64,000 nucleotides of DNA, taken from assembly GCA_002423585.1 (NCBI GenBank), contig DIWS01000004.1, forward strand, positions 186,001 to 250,000, written 5' to 3'. Positions 8,542-17,089 of the stretch are shown here, piece after piece (the first letter of the stretch is position 1; every line of letters begins with the position of its first letter). The notes under the pieces are model-generated. The model had not been told where the DNA came from and searched no databases. It saw only the letters and a program-made list of their open reading frames with translations. The stretch is from Actinobacteria bacterium UBA6100 (GTDB taxonomy: Bacteria > Actinomycetota > Coriobacteriia > Anaerosomatales > Anaerosomataceae). Made by a program: the position numbers and the translations under genes.

Positions 8542-9026
8542 TCGAGTTCCCCATCCCTTTCGCTGGCCGAATCGAAGTCGACCTTCAAGCGTGCGCGCTC
8601 AACATCGTCGAATGCCACGCGGTGTTCCTTCCCATCCGCCTCGATCACGACGTCGTCGCCGTCGAGTGCGATCAGGCGGCCGGTCAGTCTCGAACGGCCG
8701 TCGATCGCGTGCGTGAGATGGACGCTCACGCGCTCGCCCGAGAAGCGCACGAAGTCCTGGCGCTTCCTGAGCACGCGCTCGATACCGGGCGACGAGACCT
8801 CGAGCGTGTACGGCCCACTCAGACGGCTCATCTCATCGAGCGCCTCGGAGACCCATTCGTTGGCCCCGGCGACCGCCTCGATGTCGATGCCGCCCTCACG
8901 GTCGAGGAAGACACGGATGGTCTGATGCTTGTGACCACCCGCCACCTCGACAGTGACCAGGTCGAGTCCGTGCGCGCCTGCGAGAGGCTCGAGCAGCGCG
9001 ATCAGCTCATCTACCAGTGATGCCAT
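8538..9026 (-). CDS. rimP: Ribosome maturation factor RimP
   Basis: RimP is needed for 30S maturation, acting with S19 and the 16S head. The product is 162 residues, with the SPGIERVLRKRQDFVRFSG motif joining the N-terminal domain to the Sm-like C-terminal domain. The ATG at 9026 is preceded by a strong AAGGAGG. An open frame extends 60 bases further upstream, but it would run over the leader hairpin. It opens the rimP-nusA-ylxR-infB-rbfA-nrnA-truB-ribF operon. Confidence 0.95.
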   Translation of the reverse strand: MASLVDELIALLEPLAGAHGLDLVTVEVAGGHKHQTIRVFLDREGGIDIEAVAGANEWVSEALDEMSRLSGPYTLEVSSPGIERVLRKRQDFVRFSGERVSVHLTHAIDGRSRLTGRLIALDGDDVVIEADGKEHRVAFDDVERARLKVDFDSASERDGELE

Positions 9027-9043
9027 GCCCGGACCTCCTTCCA

Positions 9044-9074
9044 GAACAAAAGAAGCGGGGGTAAGCCCACTTCT
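9044..9074 (-). terminator. rimP leader attenuator-like hairpin with T-run
   Basis: On the minus strand a 9-bp stem (AGAAGTGGG with CCCGCTTCT, one G-U pair), a 6-base loop and a TTTTGTT tract end only about 4 bases before the rimP Shine-Dalgarno. A sigma70-type promoter lies just upstream, so the hairpin is inside the rimP operon leader and could act as an attenuator. It could also stop readthrough from proS. A rimP leader RNA family is known upstream of this operon in other bacteria, and I infer this belongs to the same class. Confidence 0.75.
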
Positions 9075-9101
9075 CGCACGGGACATCTGTCGTTCGCAGG
9101 G

Positions 9102-9129
9102 ATTGTAGCACAGGGGCCGAACCGGTCAA
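9102..9129 (-). promoter_or_regulatory. Promoter of the rimP-nusA-infB operon
   Basis: Minus strand: -35 TTGACC (9124-9129), 16-base spacer, -10 TACAAT (9102-9107) preceded by TGC (extended -10). Predicted start near 9095, giving a leader of about 70 bases that contains the attenuator hairpin. Confidence 0.8.
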
Positions 9130-9158
9130 AGGCGGCGCGAGGCGGGAGCCCGGGTGTA

Positions 9159-10889
9159 TCAGGTCCCTGCGAGAGCGCTCTTGGCACGACCGATGAGGTC
9201 CGCGAGCGCGGCCACTGCCGCATCAACAGCGACCGTGGTGCGCTCCCCCGTCGAGCGGTCCTTGATCTCCACCACGCCCTCGGCCAGGCTCTTCTTGCCC
9301 ACGACGAGTTGGAACGGCCAGCCGATCAGATCGGCATCGGCGAACTTCACGCCCGCACGCTCGTCACGATCGTCGATGACGGTCTCCACGCCAGCCTGAG
9401 CAAGCTCGTGCCACAGACGCTCGGCCACGGGCGTGACGATGTCGTCGGAGGAAAGCGGCAGCACGGCAACCTCGGCAGGGGCGACGCTCACCGGCCATAC
9501 GATGCCATGCTCGTCGTTGTGCTGCTCGATCACCGCGGCCAGCGAGCGCGTGATGCCAACCCCGTAGCAGCCCATGATGAACGGCTGCTCGGCGCCCGAC
9601 TCGTCGGTGAAGGTCGCGTGCATGGACGTCGAGTACTTCGTGCCAAGCTGGAACACCTGCGAGACCTCGATGCCGCGCGCGGACTGCAGGGCAGCACCGC
9701 AGCCGGGGCACGCGTCGCCGGGCTCGGCGGTCACGAGGTCGGCCCACACGCCGATGGCGAAGCCGCGGCCGGGCAGCGCACCGGTCAGGTGATAGTCGGG
9801 CTCGTTCGCGCCCACGGTCCAGGCGAGTTCAGCCTTCAGTGTGCGGTCCACCACGATGAGGGTGCCCTCGGGCGCACCCACCGGGCCGAGGAAGCCCCTG
9901 TGGATACCGAAACGTTCGAAGTCCTCTTCGGCGAGCAGCTCCATCCCCGGAACGATGCCCTCGGCCTTCAGCGGGTTGAGCTCGCGGTCGCCGGGCAGGC
10001 TGAACAACACGAGCTTGCCTGCCGGTGTGCGCGCGGCCATGGTCTTGACGGTGTGCCGGGCGTCCACGCCGAGGAACGCCGCCAGTTCGGCGATCGTCTG
10101 CACCGAGGGGGTGTGCACGCGCTCCAGCGGCTGCGACGTCGTCGCCTTCGGCTCGTATGCCACGATCGCCTCGGCGGCCTCGACGTTGGCGGCATAGCCG
10201 CAGTCGCAGTACACGAGCGCCGCCTCGCCGCTCTCGGCAAGCGCCATGAACTCCGTGGTCACCGATCCGCCGATCTGGCCGGAGTCGGCCGCCACGGGGC
10301 GCCATGCAAGGCCGAGGCGCTCACAGATGCGTCCGTACGCGCCGGCCATCGCGTCGTAGTGCTCCTGGAGCGACTCCTGCGTGGCGTGGAAGGAGTACGC
10401 GTCCTTCATGATGAACTCACGCCCGCGGAGCAGCCCGAAGCGGGGGCGCATCTCATCGCGGAACTTCATGTTGATCTGGTAGAGCGAGACCGGCAACTCC
10501 CGGTACGAGCGCAGTTCGTCGCGGATCGTCGCGGTGATGATCTCCTCGTGTGTGGGGCCGAGACAGAACTCACGGCCCTGGCGATCATTCAGGCGCGCTA
10601 GCTCGGGACCGTACACGTCCCACCGGCCGGACTGCTGCCACAACTCGGCAGGCTGGACGATCGGCATCAGCATCTCCTGGCTGCCGATGGCGTCCATCTC
10701 CTCACGCACGATCTGCTCCACCTTGCGCACGCTCCGGTAGCCGAGCGGCAGGAACGTGTAGATCCCCGCAGCCGCCTTGCGCATCATGCCGGCGCGCAGC
10801 AGAAGCCGATGAGAGATCACTTCGGCCTCGGCGGGCTCCTCCTTGAGGGTGGGGGCGTACAGATCGGTCATTCGCAAGGCGACGGACAT
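9159..10889 (-). CDS. proS: Prolyl-tRNA synthetase (bacterial type with editing insertion)
   Basis: Class II aminoacyl-tRNA synthetase charging tRNA-Pro. 576 residues, close to the E. coli enzyme. Motif 2 is visible around FRDEMRPRFGLLRGREFIM, motif 3 around GCYGVGITRSL. Between them is the YbaK-like editing insertion (about 225-400, LDAR-type editing region with PVGAPEGT). ATG at 10889 follows AGGAG at good spacing. It sits downstream of ispG and a small Rossmann protein. No T-box leader is visible in the 43 bases upstream. Confidence 0.96.
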   Translation of the reverse strand: MSVALRMTDLYAPTLKEEPAEAEVISHRLLLRAGMMRKAAAGIYTFLPLGYRSVRKVEQIVREEMDAIGSQEMLMPIVQPAELWQQSGRWDVYGPELARLNDRQGREFCLGPTHEEIITATIRDELRSYRELPVSLYQINMKFRDEMRPRFGLLRGREFIMKDAYSFHATQESLQEHYDAMAGAYGRICERLGLAWRPVAADSGQIGGSVTTEFMALAESGEAALVYCDCGYAANVEAAEAIVAYEPKATTSQPLERVHTPSVQTIAELAAFLGVDARHTVKTMAARTPAGKLVLFSLPGDRELNPLKAEGIVPGMELLAEEDFERFGIHRGFLGPVGAPEGTLIVVDRTLKAELAWTVGANEPDYHLTGALPGRGFAIGVWADLVTAEPGDACPGCGAALQSARGIEVSQVFQLGTKYSTSMHATFTDESGAEQPFIMGCYGVGITRSLAAVIEQHNDEHGIVWPVSVAPAEVAVLPLSSDDIVTPVAERLWHELAQAGVETVIDDRDERAGVKFADADLIGWPFQLVVGKKSLAEGVVEIKDRSTGERTTVAVDAAVAALADLIGRAKSALAGT

Positions 10890-10932
10890 GAGGCTCCTGT
10901 TCGGTGGTGACGGAGGTACGGTGGCTCAGGTG

Positions 10933-11322
10933 CTAGCCGATGCCGCGATCGGACGGGTGCATGCTCGGCGCAAGTTCCCCGGCACCCGTGGCGAGCGTCA
11001 TCAGCAGGCGCGCGACGAGGTCGTGCACGATGATCGTGTCGGTGTTGCCCTGAGCCCGGAACGCGTCTTTCAGCGCCGGTTTGACCATCGGGTCGCCGCT
11101 GACCTCGATGATGAGGTCGATCTCGTGGGCCTTGGCACCGAGGACGCTGGCCTCCTCGGTGTAGAACACCCCGTGCTCCTGCGCGAAACGTGCACCGGTG
11201 CTGGCGGGGTCCTGATCGGCGACGCCGATCACCTCGATGTACGGCAGTGCACTCAGCGCTTCGAGCAGCGGTGCACCGGTGCGGCCCCCGCCGACGATGG
11301 CAATGCGGATCTTCTCAGACAT
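10933..11322 (-). CDS. Small Rossmann-fold (NAD(P)-binding-like) protein, function unknown
   Basis: 129 residues. The N-terminus IRIAIVGGGRTGAPLLEAL is a dinucleotide-binding beta-alpha-beta unit with a GGGRTG loop. It is followed by IEVIGVADQDPAS, an acidic end of strand 2 typical of Gfo/Idh- or homoserine-dehydrogenase-type folds, and then DLIIEVSGD. The protein ends after only the nucleotide-binding half, so no catalytic domain is present. It may be a ligand- or redox-sensing domain. ATG at 11322 has a strong GGGAGG. It lies between ispG and proS; the gap upstream is 80 bases with only a weak TATCCT -10 candidate. I do not recognise a named family. Confidence 0.7.
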   Translation of the reverse strand: MSEKIRIAIVGGGRTGAPLLEALSALPYIEVIGVADQDPASTGARFAQEHGVFYTEEASVLGAKAHEIDLIIEVSGDPMVKPALKDAFRAQGNTDTIIVHDLVARLLMTLATGAGELAPSMHPSDRGIG

Positions 11323-11402
11323 GGCAGTCCTCCCAGACTCCTACGCTTCATGGTCTTGAGGAAGGATACCGCAGCCGGGGACGAGCGGCGAGCCGTCTGT
11401 CC

Positions 11403-12476
11403 CTAGCGGTCCGCGGCCTCATCGAGTCGTGCGATCTCCTCGAACAGCGCGTCTACGATGTCCGCGGCGGCGACCTTGCGGACCGGCTCGCCGTGGCGGA
11501 AGAGGAGCCCGACGCCCTTGCCGGCAGCAACACCCACGTCGGCCTCGCGGGCCTCGCCGGGGCCGTTGACGACGCAGCCCATCAATGCGACCTTCACGGG
11601 TGAGGCCATGGCGCGGAGACGGCGCTCGACCTCGGTGGCGATGGGGACCAGGTCCACCTCGCAGCGACCGCACGTGGGACACGAGATGAGCTCGGGCCCG
11701 CGCCTTCGGATGTCGAGCGCGGCGAGGATCTCCCATGCCACGCGCACCTCCTCCACGGGGTCCGCCGTGAGCGAGACGCGCAGGGTATCGCCGATCCCCG
11801 CCTCGAGCAGCGTGCCGAGGCCGACCGCCGACTTCACGGTTCCGGAGAACTGAGTGCCTGCCTCGGTCACGCCGATGTGCAGCGGATACGGGACGCGCGT
11901 CGCGAGCAGACGGTATGCCTCGATCGTGGTGGTGACGGAAGACGCTTTCGCCGACACGACGATGTCGGTGAACCCGCGCGACTCGAAGTGCTCGCAGAAC
12001 GACGTCGCGCTCGCGGCGAGCTTCTCGGGCAGCGGCAGGTCGCGGTCGTGGTATTCGGCAGCGAGGCTGCCCGCGTTCACGCCGATGCGGATAGGGATTC
12101 CCGCCTCCCCTGCCGCCTCGATGACCGCGTCCACGCGGGACACGTCGCCGATGTTCCCGGGGTTGATGCGCAGCTTCGCCGCGCCAAGTCGGGTGGCCTC
12201 GATGGCGAGCCGGTGGTCGAAGTGGATGTCCGCCACCACCGGAAGCGCGCTTGCGGCACAGATGGCGCCGAACCCCTCGAGGGCATCGGCGTGCGGGATG
12301 GCGACGCGGACGATCTCGCATCCCGCCTCGGCAAGGCGTCCGATCTGCGCGAGCGTGGCCGCTGCATCGCGGGTATCGGTGTTCGTCATGGACTGGACGG
12401 CGACGGGTGCGTCCGCGCCCAGGAGCACGTCGCCGACCCGCACCACACTGGAGCGTCTCCTTGCGATCACGCGCAT
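11403..12476 (-). CDS. ispG: 4-hydroxy-3-methylbut-2-enyl diphosphate synthase (flavodoxin/ferredoxin)
   Basis: Converts MEcPP to HMBPP in the MEP isoprenoid pathway using a [4Fe-4S] cluster. The 357-residue protein has a TIM-barrel N-terminal part (VAVQSMTNTDTRD, LPVVADIHFD). Its C-terminal cluster domain has ISCPTCGRC and MGCVVNGPGEA. It lies 5 bases after rseP and three genes after dxr, giving a dxr-rseP-ispG cluster that is very common. ATG at 12476. Confidence 0.96.
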   Translation of the reverse strand: MRVIARRRSSVVRVGDVLLGADAPVAVQSMTNTDTRDAAATLAQIGRLAEAGCEIVRVAIPHADALEGFGAICAASALPVVADIHFDHRLAIEATRLGAAKLRINPGNIGDVSRVDAVIEAAGEAGIPIRIGVNAGSLAAEYHDRDLPLPEKLAASATSFCEHFESRGFTDIVVSAKASSVTTTIEAYRLLATRVPYPLHIGVTEAGTQFSGTVKSAVGLGTLLEAGIGDTLRVSLTADPVEEVRVAWEILAALDIRRRGPELISCPTCGRCEVDLVPIATEVERRLRAMASPVKVALMGCVVNGPGEAREADVGVAAGKGVGLLFRHGEPVRKVAAADIVDALFEEIARLDEAADR

Positions 12477-12481
12477 CCCCC

Positions 12482-13738
12482 TCAGGTCGCGTAGCGGAGT
12501 ATGTCCTGGTACATCACGTAGCCGATCAGTGAGAACAGCAGCACCGCCCCGACAGCACTGAAGCCTATCGTGACCGAGCGCGGGAGCGGTCGCCCCATCA
12601 CCCGTTCGACGAGCTCGAGAGCGATCTTACCGCCATCCAGTGGCGGGAGCGGCAGGATGTTGATCACGCCGAGGGACAGCGAGAGCATCGCGATGAGCGC
12701 CGCATATGCCAGGGGTCCTGCGGTCGCTGCCTGTCCCGCGAGAACGGATATGCCTATCGGGCCGGTGAAGGTCTTCACCGTTCCGCTGAACGTCGCAGGG
12801 TTGAAGATGTCCATGACGGCCCCGAACACCAAACCGATGTAACCGAAGCTCTGCCTGAGGCTTTCGAGCACGCTCGGGCGCACGAACACCGATGACGGTC
12901 CGACGCCGAGGAACCCGTGGCCGTCCTTGTCCACCAGCGTCACACGCACATCGCGCTCCAGGTCGTCGCGCAGCACCGTGACGGTCACGGTCTGCCCGGG
13001 ATCCGTCAGGGCCATCAGCCCCTGGAACTCGGCCCATGTCTCCACTGCGGTCCCGTCGAGACCGACCAGCGTGTCGCCCACCTGCAGACCGGCGGTTTCG
13101 GCGGGCGTGTCCTCCCCGACCGAATCGACACGGGTGGTGAGATCGTAGTAGCCCCAGACGGACAATACGACCGTGAACGTGAGGATCGCCAACAACAGGT
13201 TCGTGACGACGCCCATGGCGAGGATCGTCACTCGCTTCCATGTGGCCTGCCCACGGTACGTGGACGCGCGCGCCATCGCGAGCACAGAGCTTGCGTCCTG
13301 CCCGGGATGCGCACCCTCCACCGTCACCGAGAAGCGGCCATCGGCCTGCGCCGCGATCGCCTTCCACTCCTCGAGCGAGCGCAGGATCGCCTCGGCCCGA
13401 TCGTCGCTGACGTCGAGCATCCGGCGGAGTTCGGCGACACCAAGCGGGCCATGATCGCGGATCGCCACGAGCGCTTCGCCGGCAAGCGCGTCCTCCTCGC
13501 CCGGCTCCATGCCCGCGATGCGAACGTAGCCGCCGAGGGGCACCGCCGTCACACCCCAGTCCATGTTCTTGGTGTGGAGCCGCAGCGCCGGGCCCGGCAG
13601 GCCGAGCATGAACTCGTGGACCTTCACGCCAAAGGCGCGTGCCGCGAGGAAGTGTCCCATCTCGTGCAGCACGACGAGGATGGAGAACGTCAGAATCCCC
13701 CACAGGGCGGTCTGAAACGCGCCGAGCGATTCAGTCAT
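12482..13738 (-). CDS. rseP: Site-2 zinc metalloprotease RseP with a cytosolic insertion
   Basis: Intramembrane protease of the RseP/RasP family, which cleaves anti-sigma factors or signal-peptide remnants within the membrane. The 418-residue protein has HEMGH (25-29) in the first membrane helix, a PDZ domain (about 205-290) and the second active-site motif PLPPLDGG near the C-terminus, with about four membrane segments. Unusual: between GMEPGEE (76-82) and the next membrane helix (about 170) there is an extra segment of about 75 residues that reads like a helix-turn-helix or winged-helix unit. Cluster dxr-rseP-ispG. Confidence 0.94.
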   Translation of the reverse strand: MTESLGAFQTALWGILTFSILVVLHEMGHFLAARAFGVKVHEFMLGLPGPALRLHTKNMDWGVTAVPLGGYVRIAGMEPGEEDALAGEALVAIRDHGPLGVAELRRMLDVSDDRAEAILRSLEEWKAIAAQADGRFSVTVEGAHPGQDASSVLAMARASTYRGQATWKRVTILAMGVVTNLLLAILTFTVVLSVWGYYDLTTRVDSVGEDTPAETAGLQVGDTLVGLDGTAVETWAEFQGLMALTDPGQTVTVTVLRDDLERDVRVTLVDKDGHGFLGVGPSSVFVRPSVLESLRQSFGYIGLVFGAVMDIFNPATFSGTVKTFTGPIGISVLAGQAATAGPLAYAALIAMLSLSLGVINILPLPPLDGGKIALELVERVMGRPLPRSVTIGFSAVGAVLLFSLIGYVMYQDILRYAT

Positions 13739-13802
13739 AACAACTCCCGTTCTCAGGGATGGGTCTTCGCTTCATCTGATCGAGCAAGTCGCACGCCACT
13801 CC

Positions 13803-14939
13803 TCAGCGCGTGAGTGCCGCCGCGCGCGTGCGTGCCCAGGCGTCGGCCGCCTCGACCATCTCCAGATCGAGTGCCGCGCCCGGCGTGTGCGCCTCCATCA
13901 CGCGCTCGACTATTCGCGGGATGTCATCAAAGGCGGCACGCCGGTCAAGGAACGCAGCAACGGCGATCTCGTTGGCGGCATTCAGCACAGCCGGCATCGT
14001 ACCTCCGGTCCTGCCAGCTTCGAGAGCAAGCGTGAGGCAGCGGAACGTCTCAGGATCCGGTTCCTCGAAGTCGAGTGCTCCGATGGTCCTGAAATCGACC
14101 GGGGGCAGCGGCGCGTCCCACCGATCGGGATGGCTGAACGCGTACTGGATGGGGATCCGCATGTCCGTTGCGCCCAGGTGCGCCTTCACTGAACCGTCCG
14201 CGAACTCCACCATCGAGTGCACACATGACTGCGGGTGCACCACGACCGTGATGTCGTCATACGACACGCCGAAGAGGTGGTGCGCCTCGATGACCTCGAG
14301 ACCCTTGTTCATGAGCGTCGCCGAGTCGATGGTGATCTTGGGACCCATCGTCCAGCGGGGATGCGCGAGCGCTTCTTCCACGGTGACGGTGTGCAGTCGC
14401 GCAGGAGTCGCCCCCCGGAACGGGCCTCCTGAGGCCGTGAGCCAGATTCGCGCGACCGCATCGGCAGGCTCGCCCAGAAGACACTGGTAGATGGCCGAAT
14501 GCTCGCTGTCCACCGGGATGATGCGGTCGAGGCCGAGGCCGGTAACGAGCTCACCACCCACGACGAGCGACTCTTTGTTTGCGAGAGCGAGACGAGCACC
14601 CGATCGCAGTGTGGCCTCCGATGCACGGAGCCCGGCCGCCCCTACGAGCGCGTTCAGCACGAGGTCAGCCGAACCCTCCTCCGCCATTCGCTCGAGCGCC
14701 TCAGCACCGGCACCCACCGGCCTCCCGAGCTCGCGCCGGGCGTTCTCGGCAGCGTCGGGGTCCGCGAGCGCGATGTTCTGCACACCGAACCGGGCGGCCT
14801 GATCGAGAAGTGCGGTCACGCTCGAGTGAGCCGCGAGCGCTACGATCTCGATCCGCTCGGGATAGCGTGCGGCCACATCGAGCGCCTGCCGCCCGATGGA
14901 ACCGGTGGAGCCGAGTATGGCGACCCGAAGTCGGCTCAT
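13803..14939 (-). CDS. dxr: 1-deoxy-D-xylulose 5-phosphate reductoisomerase
   Basis: First committed enzyme of the MEP isoprenoid pathway. 378 residues. NADPH-binding GSTGSIGRQALDV is at the N-terminus, followed by NKESLVVGGEL, PVDSEHSAIYQCL and the catalytic-loop region ATLMNKGLEVIEAHHLF. ATG 14939 overlaps the cdsA stop by 4 bases. The frame is open about 285 bases further upstream, but that stretch lies inside cdsA and is not conserved. 64 bases separate it from rseP. Confidence 0.96.
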   Translation of the reverse strand: MSRLRVAILGSTGSIGRQALDVAARYPERIEIVALAAHSSVTALLDQAARFGVQNIALADPDAAENARRELGRPVGAGAEALERMAEEGSADLVLNALVGAAGLRASEATLRSGARLALANKESLVVGGELVTGLGLDRIIPVDSEHSAIYQCLLGEPADAVARIWLTASGGPFRGATPARLHTVTVEEALAHPRWTMGPKITIDSATLMNKGLEVIEAHHLFGVSYDDITVVVHPQSCVHSMVEFADGSVKAHLGATDMRIPIQYAFSHPDRWDAPLPPVDFRTIGALDFEEPDPETFRCLTLALEAGRTGGTMPAVLNAANEIAVAAFLDRRAAFDDIPRIVERVMEAHTPGAALDLEMVEAADAWARTRAAALTR

Positions 14940-15748
14940 CGCACGCCCGCCGCGAAGAGCATGTAGTACGTCACGATCGAGACCATGATGAAGCTGTCGA
15001 AGCGGTCGAGATAGCCGCCGTGTCCGGGCAGCAGCGTTCCGGAGTCCTTCACCCCGACCTCCCGCTTGATGCGGGACTCGGACAGATCGCCGATTGCCGC
15101 CGCAAGTGATGCGGCTGCGCCGATGGCGATCCGCCACCCCAGAGGCAGGTCGATCCCGGGAAGCGCATTGGCGGCGATCCAGACGCCAGTGGTGGCGAGC
15201 GTACCGGCTGCGAATCCTTCCCATGACTTCTTAGGCGAGATTCGCGGCGCCATCCTGTGCTTGCCGATAGTGGAGCCGGCGATGTAGGCGAACGAATCGT
15301 TGGCCCAGATGCTGGCGATCATCACGAACGCGAGCCACATGCCCTGGTCGAGCTCACGCACCAGAACGACGTGTGCGAGGGTGAATCCAACATACACCGC
15401 GCCGAAGAGCGTCACGCCGGTATCGTAGAGGCGGACCTGGCGGATCATCACATGCCAGAAGAACGCGCTGATCACGAGGATCCCCACAACGGCGGTGAGG
15501 CCGAGCGCACCCCAACCGGCAGCCGCGAACGGCATCGCGGCGACAGCCGCAAGGCCGATCAACTCGCTCGGAAGGCGGCTCTCCCTGCGGGTGAGCGCGT
15601 AGAACTCCATGGTGGCGAGCGTCGCCACGACTGCGATGACTGCGGCAAGCCCGAGGACTCCCCCGAAGAAGAGCGAACCGAGGACCACGAGCCCGAGGAG
15701 GACCGCAGTGCCTGCTCGAACGCTGAGGTCACGAAGTCGTCCGGCCAT
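14936..15748 (-). CDS. cdsA: Phosphatidate cytidylyltransferase (CDP-diacylglycerol synthase)
   Basis: Makes CDP-diacylglycerol, the precursor of bacterial phospholipids, from phosphatidate and CTP. 270 residues with about seven to eight hydrophobic helices. The family signature near the C-terminus is clear: ESRIKREVGVKDSGTLLPGH followed by GGYLDRFDS. The start overlaps the uppS stop by one base (TGATG) and the stop overlaps the dxr start. Confidence 0.95.
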   Translation of the reverse strand: MAGRLRDLSVRAGTAVLLGLVVLGSLFFGGVLGLAAVIAVVATLATMEFYALTRRESRLPSELIGLAAVAAMPFAAAGWGALGLTAVVGILVISAFFWHVMIRQVRLYDTGVTLFGAVYVGFTLAHVVLVRELDQGMWLAFVMIASIWANDSFAYIAGSTIGKHRMAPRISPKKSWEGFAAGTLATTGVWIAANALPGIDLPLGWRIAIGAAASLAAAIGDLSESRIKREVGVKDSGTLLPGHGGYLDRFDSFIMVSIVTYYMLFAAGVR

Positions 15749-16524
15749 CAGCGACCGCCGAACCGGCGCGCACGCTGCTGGTAGTCGATGACGGCACGCA
15801 GCAGGTCGCCACGCTTGAAGTCAGGCCAGAGGGTCGACGTCACCCACAGTTCGGAGTACGCGATCTGCCACAGGAGGAAGTTCGAGATGCGCATCTCTCC
15901 GCTCGTTCTGATCATGAGGTCGGGATCGGGGATCCCAGACGTGTAGAGATGCGCGGCGATGACGTCCTCATCGATCGCCGAGGGCTCGGTCGTACCGGCC
16001 GCCACCTCTTCGGCGATCGATCGCATCGCGTGCGCGATCTCCATGCGGCCACCGTAGTTGAGAGCGACCACCAGGGTGAGGTCGGTGTTGCGGCTGGTCT
16101 TCTCCTCCGTACGGCGGAACGCGTCCATCGTGGCCGACGGGACGCCGTCAGCGCTCCCCACCACCAGCACGCGCACGCCCTGCCGCATGAGGTTGTCGAG
16201 TTCGCTCTCAAGCACTTCGACGAACAGCGCCATGAGGCCGTTCACCTCTTCGGCCGTCCGTCGCCAATTCTCGCTCGAGAACGAATAGATCGTGAGGTAC
16301 TCGATGCCGAGTTCGAGCGAGCCGATGATCGACTCCCGAACAGCCTTGGCGCCTGCGCGATGGCCGAAGATGCGCGGGACCCCGTGTTTGGCGGCCCAGC
16401 GGCCGTTGCCGTCCATGATGATCGCAACGTGATGCGGAACCGCGTCGGCGTCGAGCTTGGCGAGCAGCTCCCTATCATGGCGGGTCGTGAAGGCGGCCTC
16501 GAGCGAGGCTCGTGTCGGAGCCAT
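15748..16524 (-). CDS. uppS: Undecaprenyl diphosphate synthase (cis-prenyltransferase)
   Basis: Condenses IPP units onto FPP in cis to give the long-chain polyprenyl carrier for cell wall synthesis. 258 residues. HVAIIMDGNGRWA holds the catalytic Asp. SSENWRR and the C-terminal RTSGEMRISNFLLWQIAYSE complete the family signature. The uppS-cdsA-dxr order couples carrier lipid, phospholipid and isoprenoid synthesis. ATG at 16524. Confidence 0.95.
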   Translation of the reverse strand: MAPTRASLEAAFTTRHDRELLAKLDADAVPHHVAIIMDGNGRWAAKHGVPRIFGHRAGAKAVRESIIGSLELGIEYLTIYSFSSENWRRTAEEVNGLMALFVEVLESELDNLMRQGVRVLVVGSADGVPSATMDAFRRTEEKTSRNTDLTLVVALNYGGRMEIAHAMRSIAEEVAAGTTEPSAIDEDVIAAHLYTSGIPDPDLMIRTSGEMRISNFLLWQIAYSELWVTSTLWPDFKRGDLLRAVIDYQQRARRFGGR

Positions 16525-16531
16525 CGGGGCG

Positions 16532-17089
16532 TCAGACCTCCATGATCTCCGCTTCTTTGCGCTTCAGCATCTCGTCGATCTCGGCGATGTGTGAATCCGT
16601 GGCCTTCTGTGTCTCGGACTCCAGGCGACGGAGGTCGTCTTCGGAGATCTCATGATCCTTCTCGACGCGCTTGAAGTGATCGTTTGCGTCCCGGCGGATG
16701 TTGCGCACGGCCACGCGCGACTCTTCCGCATAGTGACGGCAGAGCTTCACGAGCTCCTTGCGCCGCTCCTCGGTGAGTGGCGGGAATGGCACGCGGATGA
16801 CGATGCCGTCATTGGATGGGTTGAATCCCAGGTCTGCCGAGCGGATCGCCTTCTCGATGGCGTTGAGGGCGCTCTTGTCGTAGGGGCTCACCACAACGAG
16901 CTGTGGCTCGGGAGTACTCACCGAGGCGATCTGCTTGAGCGGCGTCGGTGTTCCGTAGTACTCGACCATGACCTTGTCTAGAATCCCACCCGAAGCACGA
17001 CCCGTACGGACACCGCCGAACTCGTGCTGCAGGGCGACGAGCGCCTTGTCCATGCGCTCGGCCGCTTCCTTCACCGTGTTCGTCGTCAT
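16532..17089 (-). CDS. frr: Ribosome recycling factor
   Basis: RRF splits post-termination ribosomes with EF-G. 185 residues, the family length. Typical segments are GGVRTGRASGGILDKVMVEYYG, LGFNPSNDGIVIRVPFPPLT and ERRKELVK. ATG 17089 overlaps the pyrH stop by one base. Standard order rpsB-tsf-pyrH-frr. Confidence 0.97.
   Translation of the reverse strand: MTTNTVKEAAERMDKALVALQHEFGGVRTGRASGGILDKVMVEYYGTPTPLKQIASVSTPEPQLVVVSPYDKSALNAIEKAIRSADLGFNPSNDGIVIRVPFPPLTEERRKELVKLCRHYAEESRVAVRNIRRDANDHFKRVEKDHEISEDDLRRLESETQKATDSHIAEIDEMLKRKEAEIMEV

Noticed and set aside
4234..8925. Plus-strand open frame of 1563 codons opposite infB, nusA and rimP
   Set aside because: It is antisense to well-conserved genes, has low-complexity Leu/Arg/His-rich sequence and no ribosome binding site. 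GC-rich third positions on the real strand remove stops in this frame.
10890..10932. T-box leader before proS
   Set aside because: Only 43 bases separate proS from the preceding gene, with no T-box sequence or specifier stem.
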